From: JAAUTS01 sp038250235
Lineage (GTDB): Bacteria; Verrucomicrobiota; Verrucomicrobiia; Methylacidiphilales; JAAUTS01
DNA: 64,000 nucleotides
Direction: 5' to 3'
Assembly (NCBI GenBank): GCA_038250235.1
Contig: JBBSCO010000007.1
Location: forward strand, 8,591-72,590
Notes under the pieces: model-generated
Database searches by the model: none
Seen by the model: only the letters and a program-made list of their open reading frames with translations
What the model was told of the DNA's origin: nothing
Shown: positions 34,712 to 43,487 of the stretch, piece after piece
How the letters are laid out: each line of letters opens with the position of its first letter
Numbering within the stretch: position 1 is the first letter of the stretch
Translations under genes and position numbers: made by a program

Positions 34712-35554
34712 ATGCAAAAAATTACTCTAGGACACAGTCCTGATCCGGATGATGCCTTTATGTTTTATGCCATGGCTTCCAAGCGGATTCCCATGGGCTC
34801 ATACGAGTTTGAGCACATTTTGCAGGACATCCAGACACTGAATGAACGGGCCCGGCGCAAAGAGTTGGACGTCACTGCGGTGTCCATTCATGCCTACGCC
34901 TATTTGACCTCTGATTATGCCCTGATGCATTGCGGTGCGAGCATGGGAGACAATTACGGACCCATGCTGGTGTCGGACAAGTTTTATGGACGGAATGAAT
35001 TGGCCGGAAAAAAGATCGCCGTACCCGGTTTGTTGACCAGCGCAAGCCTGGCCCTTCAGTTGTACTTGGGAAAAAAGATCGCCGAGTTGGATGTGGTGGT
35101 GGTTCCTTTTGATGAAATATTTGATGCTTTGAAACAGGGACGGGCGGAGGTGGGGCTCTTGATTCATGAAGGACAGCTCACGTATCACAGCGAAGGTTTT
35201 GTTCTTTGCGAAGATCTGGGCAAATGGTGGTTCCGTGACACGGGGGGCATGCCTTTGCCCCTGGGTGGGAATGTCATACGACGTTCCCTCGGGGAAAAGG
35301 CCATGGCGGAAATCACCCGGATCACGGAGGACAGTATCCGCTACGGGCTGGAACACCGCAAAGCGGGTGTGGAACACGCACTGCCTTTGGGTCGCGGATT
35401 GGATCATGCCATGGCGGATCGTTTTATTGGCATGTATGTCAACGAATTGACGCTTGATTACGGGGAGCGCGGACGGAGCGCAGTGCGTGAATTCCTGAAG
35501 CGGGGCCATGAAGCGGGAATTTTGCCCCAACCTGTGGACGTGGTTTTTATCTAA
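34712..35554 (+). CDS. mqnD: 1,4-dihydroxy-6-naphthoate synthase
   Basis: A 280-residue protein of the MqnA/MqnD periplasmic-binding-protein-like fold. The N-terminal ITLGHSPDPDDAFMFYAM is the MqnD signature (MqnA lacks the DDAFMF form), and HCGASMGDNYGPMLVSD follows. MqnD converts cyclic dehypoxanthine futalosine to 1,4-dihydroxy-6-naphthoate in the futalosine route to menaquinone. No other mqn gene is in the window. The CAP-domain gene begins 14 bases after the stop. Confidence 0.92.
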   Translation: MQKITLGHSPDPDDAFMFYAMASKRIPMGSYEFEHILQDIQTLNERARRKELDVTAVSIHAYAYLTSDYALMHCGASMGDNYGPMLVSDKFYGRNELAGKKIAVPGLLTSASLALQLYLGKKIAELDVVVVPFDEIFDALKQGRAEVGLLIHEGQLTYHSEGFVLCEDLGKWWFRDTGGMPLPLGGNVIRRSLGEKAMAEITRITEDSIRYGLEHRKAGVEHALPLGRGLDHAMADRFIGMYVNELTLDYGERGRSAVREFLKRGHEAGILPQPVDVVFI

Positions 35555-35568
35555 GCTAGCCTGTTTTC

Positions 35569-36012
35569 ATGAAGATCTTTTTCTGCCTATGGATGGCCCT
35601 GTTTCTCGGTCTGGCCCAGCTTCCGGCGACGGAGGATGAAAGCCTGAAAAAACTTCTGGAATTAATCAATCAGGAGCGGGTGGCCCAGGGTAAAATCGCC
35701 CTGAAAGAGTCTCCGGAACTGATGGGTGTGGCATGGGAGTGGTCCTACCGTATAGCCCAAGAGCGCAGAATGACGCACCGCAGGAACCTCTTGGAATTGT
35801 GTGAAAAATACGATTACAGGTTCATGAATGAAAACCTGCACATGAACCTCAGTGAATTTGATCCGGCTAAAGTGGTTCAGAGCTGGATGAACAGCACCAA
35901 CCACAAGCGGAACCTGTTGGAGGACAAAATTACCCTGATGGGGGTGGGTTTTTCCAAAGCAGTGGATGGATCCGTTTTCGTCGTTTTTAACGGTGCCTCC
36001 AAAGCACAATAA
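35569..36012 (+). CDS. CAP-domain (SCP-like) secreted protein
   Basis: A 147-residue protein. A signal peptide (MKIFFCLWMALFLGLAQLPA) precedes a CAP domain: LLELINQERVAQGKIAL at the start, ELMGVAWEWSYRIAQERRMTHR (histidine of the metal site), FMNENLHM, then VVQSWMNSTNHKRNLLEDK, and a final beta strand VGFSKAVDGSVFVVF. Bacterial CAP proteins are secreted or surface-bound and of mostly unknown role. The gene follows mqnD closely and may be co-transcribed, with no evident functional link. It converges on lpxA with 3 bases between. Confidence 0.85.
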   Translation: MKIFFCLWMALFLGLAQLPATEDESLKKLLELINQERVAQGKIALKESPELMGVAWEWSYRIAQERRMTHRRNLLELCEKYDYRFMNENLHMNLSEFDPAKVVQSWMNSTNHKRNLLEDKITLMGVGFSKAVDGSVFVVFNGASKAQ

Positions 36013-36015
36013 AAA

Positions 36016-36783
36016 CTACCGGATCACGCCGCGTTGGCTGTTTTTCACGAAATCAATCAAAGTTTTGACATGGGTGGAATCGGGAAATTCCTGCTCCAGT
36101 GCCTGAATCGCCTGGGAGGTGTTCAACGTTGAATCGTAGAAACATTTGTAAGCTTTGCGGATGGTGGAAATAGCATCCTCGGAGAAATTCCTTCTTTGTA
36201 ATCCCACCAGATTGACAGCGGTGACTTCTGCCGGATTGCCGTCGGCGATAAAGAAGGGGGGGACATCCTTGACAATTTTGGAGCAGCCGCCGATGAGGGA
36301 GTGTTGGCCGATGCGGCAGAACTGGTGCACGGCAGCCAGGCCGCTGATGATGGCGTGGTCTTCCACGATGACATGGCCGGCCAGGGTGCCGTTGTTCGAG
36401 AAAATGCAGTGGTTGCCGACCACACAGTTGTGCGCGATATGGCTGTAGGTCAGAAAAAAATTGTGGGAGCCAATGACGGTTTTTTCCCCGGGGCCTGTCC
36501 CGCGGTTGACGCTGACAAACTCGCGGAATTCGTTATGATCCCCCACTTCCAGGTAAGTGGGTTCCCCGCTGTATTTGAGGTCCTGGGTTTTACCTCCAAT
36601 GGAACAAAAAGGGTGGAAGAGGTTTTTTTTTCCGAAAGTGGAAGGTCCCTGTAGATTAACGTGGTTGGTGAGAACGCAGCCTTCTCCCAAAGTGACATCG
36701 CTGCCGATGACGCAGAAGGGGCCGATCTCGATCTCTTGGGGCAGGCGGGCGGTCGGTGAAATGATGGCGGTATGATGAATCAT
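36016..36783 (-). CDS. lpxA: UDP-N-acetylglucosamine acyltransferase
   Basis: A 255-residue protein with the left-handed beta-helix of hexapeptide repeats from residue 1 (MIHHTAIISPTARLPQEIEI, IGPFCVIGSDVTLGEGCVL), the catalytic-loop stretch HNFFLTYSHIAHNCVVGNHC, and a helical C-terminal domain. It carries out the first step of lipid A synthesis. It starts 4 bases after the lpxC-fabZ stop, so all three activities (LpxC, FabZ, LpxA) are on one transcript. This proves the organism is set up to make lipid A-type lipopolysaccharide. Confidence 0.95.
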   Translation of the reverse strand: MIHHTAIISPTARLPQEIEIGPFCVIGSDVTLGEGCVLTNHVNLQGPSTFGKKNLFHPFCSIGGKTQDLKYSGEPTYLEVGDHNEFREFVSVNRGTGPGEKTVIGSHNFFLTYSHIAHNCVVGNHCIFSNNGTLAGHVIVEDHAIISGLAAVHQFCRIGQHSLIGGCSKIVKDVPPFFIADGNPAEVTAVNLVGLQRRNFSEDAISTIRKAYKCFYDSTLNTSQAIQALEQEFPDSTHVKTLIDFVKNSQRGVIR

Positions 36784-36787
36784 TCGG

Positions 36788-38113
36788 CTACTGGATGGCG
36801 AAGGTCATCTCACCCTGGGAAACCACTTCCCCGTTGACGGTGCATTGGCCCACGGCTTTGCCGATCTTGCCCCGGGATTTGACCAGTTCGACCTGGATGA
36901 TGAGGGTGTCTCCGGGCATGACGGGGCGACGGAATTTGATGTTGTCGGCACTCATGAAAAAGCCGAGACGTCCGGCGTTTTCCGCTTTGCGCAACAGAAG
37001 GATGCTGGCGACCTGGGCCATGGCTTCAATCTGCAGAACGCCGGGCATGACCGGGTGGCCGGGGAAATGGCCCTGGAAATAGGGTTCGTTGATGGTGACG
37101 GATTTGGCGCCGGTGGCTTTGGTTTCACCTTCAAACTTGAGAATACGATCCACCATGAGGAAGGGATAGCGGTGGGGCAGGATACGCATGACCTGATTGA
37201 CATCCAGGGCACCTTCGCCGACCGGGATATTTTCCACCGGCATCAGCTGGTTCAGGTATTTACGATAATTCCGGGAGAGGGCCTTGGCAAATTCCGTGTT
37301 CAGGGCGTGGCTGGGTTTGGAGGTAATGATATGGGCTTTGAGCCGGAAAGGGAAAAGGGCGAGGTCACCGATGATATCCAGGACTTTGTGCCGGACAAAT
37401 TCATCCGTGAAGCGCATGGGCTCTTTACTCAGGACGCTTTCGCCGCGGATGACGATGGCATTTTCCAGGCTGCCACCTTTAATCAGGCCCTTGTCCAGCA
37501 GGGGTTGGACTTCTTCGTAAAAGACAAAGGTGCGGGCCTTGGCGATATCCCGTTTGTAAACTTCGGGGTTGATCTCCTGGCTGAAATACTGGGTGTGGAA
37601 TCCGGTATGATTGGCGTTGGTGCAGCTGATTTTGAAGCTGTCATCCGGCAGGGCAATCATGAACGACCCGTCTTTGCCTTCGATGCTGATGGGTTCCTTG
37701 ATTTCAAAATACGAGCGGGGAACATCCTGTTCCTTCCATCCTGCGCTTTCGACCAACTGGACATAGGGCTCGGCACTGCCATCCCCGATAGGCGGCTCGT
37801 TGGCATCCATGGAAACATAGGCGTTGTCGATGTCGAGTCCGCGGAGGGCAGAAAGAAGATGTTCAATGGTGTGAATTTTGACCGAACCTTCGGAAATGGT
37901 CGTGGCGCGCTCCACCTGCTTGACATTGTCGGCCAGGGCATGGACGGTCGGTTCATCCGGCAAATCGGTGCGTCGGAAAACAAAGCCAGTATCGGCAGGG
38001 GCGGGTAGAATGGTCAGTTTGACCGTATTCCCGGTATGGAGGGCGGAGCCCATGATCGTGGCTTCGCGCTCTAGGGTGGTTTGCAAGGTGACTGGCATCG
38101 ACGTTTGTAGCAC
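36788..38113 (-). CDS. lpxC/fabZ: Bifunctional LpxC deacetylase / FabZ dehydratase
   Basis: A 441-residue fusion. Residues 1-275 are LpxC: ASTTI-like region, zinc ligands in VKIHTIEHLLSALRG, the third ligand in DIIGDLALFP, and HIITSKPSH. Residues 295-441 are FabZ: ILPHRYPFLMVDRIL with the catalytic His, and FQGHFPGHPVMPGVLQIEA. The fusion couples the committed step of lipid A synthesis with the acyl chain elongation enzyme. It is common in Bacteroidetes and known in PVC bacteria, which supports the taxonomic guess. Starts are possible at 38113 or the next ATG at 38098. Confidence 0.95.
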   Translation of the reverse strand: MLQTSMPVTLQTTLEREATIMGSALHTGNTVKLTILPAPADTGFVFRRTDLPDEPTVHALADNVKQVERATTISEGSVKIHTIEHLLSALRGLDIDNAYVSMDANEPPIGDGSAEPYVQLVESAGWKEQDVPRSYFEIKEPISIEGKDGSFMIALPDDSFKISCTNANHTGFHTQYFSQEINPEVYKRDIAKARTFVFYEEVQPLLDKGLIKGGSLENAIVIRGESVLSKEPMRFTDEFVRHKVLDIIGDLALFPFRLKAHIITSKPSHALNTEFAKALSRNYRKYLNQLMPVENIPVGEGALDVNQVMRILPHRYPFLMVDRILKFEGETKATGAKSVTINEPYFQGHFPGHPVMPGVLQIEAMAQVASILLLRKAENAGRLGFFMSADNIKFRRPVMPGDTLIIQVELVKSRGKIGKAVGQCTVNGEVVSQGEMTFAIQ

Positions 38114-38274
38114 GCCTTTTTTCAGCTTGGCAAGAGGTCGATTGCCCTCTTTGAAGGTATCAGGGTTTCGAGACCCCCTTTTTCGGCAGCTTAACGGGCT
38201 GGTTTTCCTGAAAACAAGGGAAAGAAGGGATATTTTAACCTGGGAGTAATGCTTTATCGATAAAAAAATTGGGC

Positions 38275-38985
38275 TTAGGCAGGTATCCAGTAAAGCATTC
38301 GTCCACAGTCCTCGCAGGTCGCAGGGCGTTGGCCGGACTTGGCATTAAGAATGGTCTGCTGGGTCAGCTTCATGTGACAGCCGCCGCAGTTGGTTCCATG
38401 TTCGACGGGAACAATGGCAATGTCTCCTTTGCTTTGCAGCAGACGGCGGTAGCGGCCCAGTTCAACAGGGTCAATTTTGGCCGCTATATCCACCACATCG
38501 ACTTCCAGTCGTTTTTTGGATTCTTCCAGGGCCAGTTTTTTGGCTGCCAGATCGTTCTTGCGGTTTTGGGCGGCTTTTTCAAACTCTTTGACCCTGAGTG
38601 ATTCCACCGCCACGGCTTTCTGGGCCGTTTCATACTTTTCCATCAATTCCAGTTCTTTGTCTTCGATTTCGATGATGGCTTTTTCGGCGCGTTCGATTTC
38701 GGTGTTAAGTGCCTGGAACTGTTCGTTATTGCGCGTTTCAAACTGCTGCGTTTTGTATTTGGAGATATTGGTTTTTTTGCTCAGAACCTCGTTGTCCAGG
38801 TTTTTGCGTTCGCTCTCGATCTGATTGGTGCGGAGTTTCAGGGCCTCGAATTCCGACATTTGAAATGCGAGTTTATCGCTGATGGATTTTTCTTCCTGAG
38901 GTATAAGTTGCAGATCTTTCAGGGTCTGGCGCAGTTTGATGTCGCGATCTTGTAAAACGAGGAGACTTTCCAGAACGGGTAACAT
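38275..38985 (-). CDS. Coiled-coil / C4 zinc-ribbon protein (CT398-like)
   Basis: A 236-residue protein. Residues 1-175 are a long, charged antiparallel coiled coil (DIKLRQTLKDLQLIPQEEKS, EIERAEKAIIEIEDKELELM). The C-terminus holds a C4 zinc ribbon: NCGGCHMKL, then CEDCGRML. This is the layout of Chlamydia CT398 and its bacterial relatives, proposed to act at the crossroads of transcription (sigma-54 interaction) and secretion. It is a single gene divergent from the small genes at 39 kb. Confidence 0.83.
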   Translation of the reverse strand: MLPVLESLLVLQDRDIKLRQTLKDLQLIPQEEKSISDKLAFQMSEFEALKLRTNQIESERKNLDNEVLSKKTNISKYKTQQFETRNNEQFQALNTEIERAEKAIIEIEDKELELMEKYETAQKAVAVESLRVKEFEKAAQNRKNDLAAKKLALEESKKRLEVDVVDIAAKIDPVELGRYRRLLQSKGDIAIVPVEHGTNCGGCHMKLTQQTILNAKSGQRPATCEDCGRMLYWIPA

Positions 38986-39015
38986 TAAAACCAGTTAACC
39001 GGAAAGCGGGAAAAC

Positions 39016-39255
39016 ATGCAACTGCCTTGCTTCATGCTCATGGCCAAGCATGGTGATTTTATGGAGCGGGTTTTTACTTTGGCTGAGCGGGACAAATTGC
39101 GGGAAGCCCGTCATGAGGTGGCCCGAAGGATTGGATTTGTACAAAGAAGCCCGCTTGATCAGCAGATTGGCAAATCCAAAGCCAAAAAAGCCGCCCTCAA
39201 AGCACTTTATGGTGAATACGGACAACCTTTCCGCCGAACAACAGAAAAGGGCTGA
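39016..39255 (+). CDS. Small basic hypothetical protein
   Basis: A possible 79-residue protein. Its ATG is preceded by a purine-rich site (AAAGCGGGAAAAC). The sequence ERVFTLAERDKLREARHEVA is helical and amphipathic, followed by a lysine-rich stretch (QIGKSKAKKAALKALYG). It overlaps the next gene by 47 bases in another frame. No family is recognised. The composition looks more coding than the other two frames here. Confidence 0.45.
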   Translation: MQLPCFMLMAKHGDFMERVFTLAERDKLREARHEVARRIGFVQRSPLDQQIGKSKAKKAALKALYGEYGQPFRRTTEKG

Positions 39256-39538
39256 AACCGCAGTCCAGGTCAGTGAAGCCTTCCGTAAAGAAGGGTTTCA
39301 GCTCAACCAATACGGTGGAGCTACGGTCGAATTCTATACTCAAGGTCTTTATGCAATCGGTGATATGAACCTGGGGGGGGCGGAACTTTATTCGAACCGT
39401 TTTGTGAGGATTCAAACTGTAAAGGGTTCTCTTTTAATGGAGGCCTCCGAGGAAGAGATTTCCCAGCGGTTACTTTACGGTATCTATCCTCAACCCAATA
39501 AAGAGCAGGCACAGGCAGCGAAACCTTTGGTTACGTAA
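39209..39538 (+). CDS. Small conserved-looking hypothetical protein
   Basis: About 109 residues from the ATG at 39209 (GTG at 39212 also possible). The frame is open from 39050 but the upstream part reads poorly. It has no signal peptide or motif; the middle (NQYGGATVEFYTQGLYAIGD) looks like mixed alpha/beta. A run of eight G's (39373-39380) encodes part of NLGGAE. It overlaps the small basic gene by 47 bases. Function unknown. Confidence 0.5.
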   Translation: MVNTDNLSAEQQKRAETAVQVSEAFRKEGFQLNQYGGATVEFYTQGLYAIGDMNLGGAELYSNRFVRIQTVKGSLLMEASEEEISQRLLYGIYPQPNKEQAQAAKPLVT

Positions 39539-39766
39539 GGATTGTTAAGTAGCCCTTCCATGGACTGGGAGGAGGCCCGGAGGATTGCACGGCTGCCGGG
39601 TTTCAAAGTGGAAGCAGAACTGGATCAACTCCTTGTCCAGTGCCGCAAGGAGCTTGGCCTTCCAGCTGAAGGGTGATTTTAGCGCAAATCCCCGTAGGAA
39701 TATTTCATTATTGTTCACTAGGGCCTGGCGCCAAAATGGAATGACTGGGCGATAAAACATCCACCC

Positions 39767-39825
39767 ATCACGACACAAGGCCGCTTCTACGCCGGAGAAC
39801 TGTAGGAGCGACCTTGTGTCGCGAT
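39767..39825. repeat. REP-like hairpin
   Basis: Two 24-base arms (39767-39790 and 39802-39825), with the right arm GTAGGAGCGACCTTGTGTCG, pair at about 21 of 24 positions around an 11-base loop. The right-arm sequence is very close to the GTAGGAGCG...CGCGA hairpins known as REP elements in pseudomonads and xanthomonads, which are spread by RAYT transposases. No such transposase is in the window and I saw no second copy. The 39539-40268 gap otherwise shows only this, a short GGAATA triplet repeat near 39943-39962, and the broken gene below. Confidence 0.7.
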
Positions 39826-39981
39826 GGCCTTATCCGGGGGATGTAAAACAATCAACCCCCTATGCTTTGAGGGTGATGTCGCCTACCTAGTGTCCTGATA
39901 TCGAAATTACTTTATTAATTTGCGGGGTAGGCGTTGAGCCCGGGAATAGGAATAGGAATAGGATGTTATATTGATTCCCGC

Positions 39982-40268
39982 CTAATGTTTGTTTCTCAAT
40001 GATAAAGTGAACGGTCTCTTCTGCTTTGAAATCGGTGAAAGCATCTTGATTGGGAGCAATAACATCACGGTCTTTCCACTTGATTTAGTAACGAACTTAC
40101 TCATATCTTCAGCGCAGTTGAACACCTTCAGGACGAGCACGGAGCCGGGTTTCCAACTGAACTCCAAACGCTGTGGCAGGCCGGGGGGGATGATTTTTCC
40201 TGACCTTGTGTGCCAAGAATTGATCCTGAAATAAGCAGAAGAATAAGGGCGGATGCAGCGTGATTCAT
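39982..40268 (-). pseudogene. Secreted small protein gene broken at a G7/C7 tract
   Basis: An ATG at 40268 opens a clear signal peptide (MNHAASALILLLISGSILGT) in one frame; the downstream part (GLPQRLEFSWKPGSVLVLKV, ending NKH) is in another. The change falls at the run of seven C's in sense, positions 40183-40189. Rejoined, it gives an approximately 95-residue exported protein with a beta-rich core (VLVLKVFNCAEDMSKFVTKS). The ATG lies 8 bases beyond the ribE stop, so it belongs to the ribD-ribE transcript. No family is recognised. It could be a decayed gene, a phase-variable gene, or a sequencing error at the homopolymer. Confidence 0.55.
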
Positions 40269-40276
40269 GAAACCTG

Positions 40277-40867
40277 TCAGCGGTGGGCGAGCAGTTTTTC
40301 CGTATATTTCGCCAGAAGATCAAACTCCAGATTGACGCGGTCTCCAGCTTTTCTGGCCCCCAATGCTGTGACTTCATGGGTGTGTGGGATGATCCAGACG
40401 TTGAAGCGGCGCTTGGACACTTTGCCTACGGTCAGGCTGATTCCGTCGATGGCGATGCATCCTTTCGGAACAACATAACGTTCCATACTCTCGGGGACTT
40501 CGACTTCCAGCACGTAATCGTTGCCCTCTTTTTCCCATTGGGTGATGATGCCGGTGCCATCAATATGACCGGTGACGAAGTGTCCGCCGATACGGTCGTT
40601 CATTTTGAGAGAACGCTCCAGATTGACCAGGCTGCCGCTCTCGAGGTCGCCGAGATTGGTAGCGCGCAAGGTTTCCTGAAGGAGATCGAAGGTGATTTTT
40701 TTACCGCTGACGGATGTGACGGTCAGGCAGCAGCCGTTGTTGGCAATACTATCGCCCAGTTGAATGTTCTGCAAAGCCTTGTCCGCCTCGACGGTCAGCT
40801 TGCAGACTGGCCCCTCCTGCTGGAGGACCTGTACTATTCCGGTTTCTTCGACGAGTCCAGTGAACAT
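40277..40867 (-). CDS. ribE: Riboflavin synthase (alpha chain)
   Basis: A 196-residue protein with two internal lumazine-binding repeats: MFTGLVEETGIVQVL at the start and GHIDGTGIITQWEK near residue 98. GCCLTV and GISLTVG are the matching second motifs of each half. It converts two 6,7-dimethyl-8-ribityllumazine molecules to riboflavin plus a pyrimidine. It is immediately downstream of ribD (14 bases), while ribH and ribBA are 8 kb away. Confidence 0.95.
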   Translation of the reverse strand: MFTGLVEETGIVQVLQQEGPVCKLTVEADKALQNIQLGDSIANNGCCLTVTSVSGKKITFDLLQETLRATNLGDLESGSLVNLERSLKMNDRIGGHFVTGHIDGTGIITQWEKEGNDYVLEVEVPESMERYVVPKGCIAIDGISLTVGKVSKRRFNVWIIPHTHEVTALGARKAGDRVNLEFDLLAKYTEKLLAHR

Positions 40868-40881
40868 GGGGGAGGTTTCGG

Positions 40882-41919
40882 TTATAAAGTTTCGGGTTGC
40901 GGGTTGGAAGCCACAAGGCCCTGGACTTTCAGATCCGGGCCCAGTTTTGTTATGACTGTTTCTTTCAAGGAAAGTTGCAGCAGAATCGAGGCATCGACCA
41001 GCTTCGATTGCTGGGAATGTCCCTGGAAGTTGAGAGGGGCGAAGTAGAGCACGGCTTCGTTGATCAGTTTTTTCCCCGCCAGATCCCGGAAGATCCCGGC
41101 TCCACCCTCGACAAGCAGCCGGTTGACTCCTTTTTTCCCAAGGTCCTGCAACACCTGCTTCCAGGTCTTGTTTTGGTAGATCAGGGTTCTTGAGCTGTGC
41201 CCGTCCGTGAGAAGATGTAATGGTTTCGGGAATTTTCCGGAACGGGTGAGCACCACACGCCAGGGTTGTTTTACGGACTTCCCGCCCGTCCGGACGGTCA
41301 GCCGTGGGTTGTCTGTCCGTGCCGTTCCCGCCCCGACAAGAATGGCATCACAATGGGATCGCAGTTTGTGAACGTCCCGGCGGGCTTTTTCTCCGGTCAA
41401 CCAGGCGCCTTGTCCTTTGGGACGGGTAAGTTTGCCATCGACCGAAAGAGCGGCCTTGGCGATGACCCAGGGCTGTCCGGTGCTGATCCAATGGTTGAAG
41501 GAACGGTTCAGGTGTTCTGCCTCCCCGGCCAGAACGCCAGTGACAACCTGGATACCTGCCTTGCGTAACAGGGGGTAAGCTCTGCCTGTATGGCAAGGGT
41601 TGGGGTCCGTGGCGGCGACAACCACACAGGCCACTTTTTCCTGGATCAGGGCCTCGGTGCAGGGAGGTGTCTTTCCGTGTGTGCAACAGGGCTCCAACGT
41701 GACATAGACGGTTGAGCCCTTAACTGTGTGGCCCTTTCGCCGCGCATCGCGGAGGGCTTCGATCTCGGCATGGGCTTGCCCGGCCTGCCTGTGCCAGCCC
41801 TGACCCAGCAAGCGTCCGTTTTTCACAATGACAGAACCAACGCAGGGGTTCGGACTGGTCTTTCCCTGTCCCTTGCGGGCCAGGGTCAAAGCCATTTTCA
41901 TCCAGTCCTCGTGAGTCAC
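40882..41919 (-). CDS. ribD: Bifunctional riboflavin deaminase-reductase
   Basis: A 345-residue protein. The N-terminal deaminase has the zinc site HAEIEAL and TLEPCCTHGKTPPC (residues 50-90). The C-terminal reductase domain starts at about residue 155 (WVIAKAALSVDGKLTRPKGQ) and includes LLVEGGAGIFRDLAGKKL. Together they catalyse the second and third steps of riboflavin synthesis. It is the first gene of the ribD-ribE transcript. Confidence 0.95.
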   Translation of the reverse strand: MTHEDWMKMALTLARKGQGKTSPNPCVGSVIVKNGRLLGQGWHRQAGQAHAEIEALRDARRKGHTVKGSTVYVTLEPCCTHGKTPPCTEALIQEKVACVVVAATDPNPCHTGRAYPLLRKAGIQVVTGVLAGEAEHLNRSFNHWISTGQPWVIAKAALSVDGKLTRPKGQGAWLTGEKARRDVHKLRSHCDAILVGAGTARTDNPRLTVRTGGKSVKQPWRVVLTRSGKFPKPLHLLTDGHSSRTLIYQNKTWKQVLQDLGKKGVNRLLVEGGAGIFRDLAGKKLINEAVLYFAPLNFQGHSQQSKLVDASILLQLSLKETVITKLGPDLKVQGLVASNPQPETL

Positions 41920-42024
41920 CCTTCCATACTAAAGATCCCGTAACAGCTGGCAAGCCCATGCCCTGGACATTCCTGCTCTTTAATTTTTGCTGGACTGAAA
42001 AATCCTTTGCATCAGGTTATCCAA

Positions 42025-43224
42025 ATGTTGATCCGCCCCAAAATCCGTGGTTTTATTTGTATCACCGCCCATCCCGAGGGCTGTTCTGCCCATGTCCGTC
42101 AGCAGGCCGACTATGTAAAATCCAAAGGATCGATCGCCCTGGGCCCCAAGAAGGTTCTCGTGATCGGTTCTTCCACCGGTTACGGCCTCTCCTCCCGCAT
42201 TATGGCGGCTTTCGGCAGTGGTGCGGCCACCATCGGTCTGTTTTTTGAAAAACCTGCCGAGGAAGACCGGACTGGTTCTGCCGGATGGTATAATTCAGTG
42301 GCTTTCGAGCAACAGGCCCATGCCGCCGGGCTCTACGCCAAAAGCCTCAACGGCGATGCCTTTTCCGATAACATCAAGAAACAGGCCATTGAGCTGATCA
42401 AAAAAGATCTCGGTTCCGTGGATCTGGTCGTCTACAGCCTGGCATCCCCCCGCCGCACCAATCCCAGGAGCGGGCTTACATCCAAGTCCTGCCTGAAACC
42501 AATTGGAGCCTCCTACTCGGCCAAGACGCTCGACACCGATCGTGAACTGGTCAATGACATCACCATAGAACCTGCCAGCGAGCAGGAGATCCTGGACACT
42601 GCTGCCGTCATGGGCGGTGAAGACTGGCAGTGGTGGATCGATGCTTTGGCGGAAGCCGGGGTGTTGGCACCCAATGCCCAAACGGTGGCCTATTCCTACA
42701 TCGGGCCCGAGCTGACTTTCCCTATCTACCGCAATGGAACCATCGGCAAAGCCAAGGAACATCTGGAGTCCACGGCCAAGGTTTTGCACGAGCGTCTGTC
42801 CAAGACCGGTGGAGCCGCCTACGTTTCCGTCAACAAGGCCCTGGTGACCCAGGCCAGTTCGGCCATTCCCGTGGTTCCGCTCTACATTTCATTGCTCTAC
42901 AAAGTCATGAAAGAAAAAGGTCTGCATGAAGGCTGTATTGAGCAGATCCAACGGCTCTTTGCTGAACGGTTATACAACAACGCCGATGTCCAACTGGACA
43001 GTGGTGGGCGCATCCGCATTGACGACTGGGAAATGAAACCCGAAATTCAGTCGGCTGTAGCCAAACTCTGGCCTACGGTGACGACGGAGAATCTGAAATC
43101 CATTTCCGACTTTGAGAGTTATCAGAAAGAGTTTTTGAAGCTTTTCGGTTTCGGCCTCCCCGGCGTCGATTACGAAGCGGAGGCGGATCCGATGCAGGTC
43201 AAGGGCCAGCCGGCTGTGATTTGA
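42025..43224 (+). CDS. fabV: Trans-2-enoyl-ACP/CoA reductase FabV
   Basis: About 399 residues from the ATG at 42025; TTG at 42007 is possible but CAGG lies 10 bases before the ATG. RGFICITAHPEGCSAHV is the FabV N-terminal signature, then the Rossmann loop VLVIGSSTGYGLSSRI. The active-site Tyr-x8-Lys region is in SYIGPELTFPIYRNGTIGKA (about residues 229-248). FabV is the single-chain NADH enoyl reductase that completes a fatty-acid elongation cycle and is naturally resistant to triclosan. It is a stand-alone gene, here in an organism with a LpxC-FabZ fusion. Confidence 0.93.
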   Translation: MLIRPKIRGFICITAHPEGCSAHVRQQADYVKSKGSIALGPKKVLVIGSSTGYGLSSRIMAAFGSGAATIGLFFEKPAEEDRTGSAGWYNSVAFEQQAHAAGLYAKSLNGDAFSDNIKKQAIELIKKDLGSVDLVVYSLASPRRTNPRSGLTSKSCLKPIGASYSAKTLDTDRELVNDITIEPASEQEILDTAAVMGGEDWQWWIDALAEAGVLAPNAQTVAYSYIGPELTFPIYRNGTIGKAKEHLESTAKVLHERLSKTGGAAYVSVNKALVTQASSAIPVVPLYISLLYKVMKEKGLHEGCIEQIQRLFAERLYNNADVQLDSGGRIRIDDWEMKPEIQSAVAKLWPTVTTENLKSISDFESYQKEFLKLFGFGLPGVDYEAEADPMQVKGQPAVI

Positions 43225-43487
43225 TCGTTTGAAAAGGAGACCGCTTAGGGGCGCGTAGAGGGTTTATTACGGTGACGGGCAGAAAAGATTCTTTTTATTG
43301 AACTCTGTCCCGCATGCCAGCGTGACACGAGTCTTCGCGTTCTAGCTGCGTATTTCATTTCGAATGCTGCATAAGCGTGGGGAAATTCGGGGTCCTACTT
43401 TGATTCGGCCCAGGACTTGGCCGTTTCGCCTAAGGGGCTGCCTAAAGATCTGGCGTCAAATCCCGCTTACCTTTAAGGATTCGGACT

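Noticed and set aside
39545..39778. 77-residue minus-strand frame
   Set aside because: No start context or family, and it runs into the REP hairpin.
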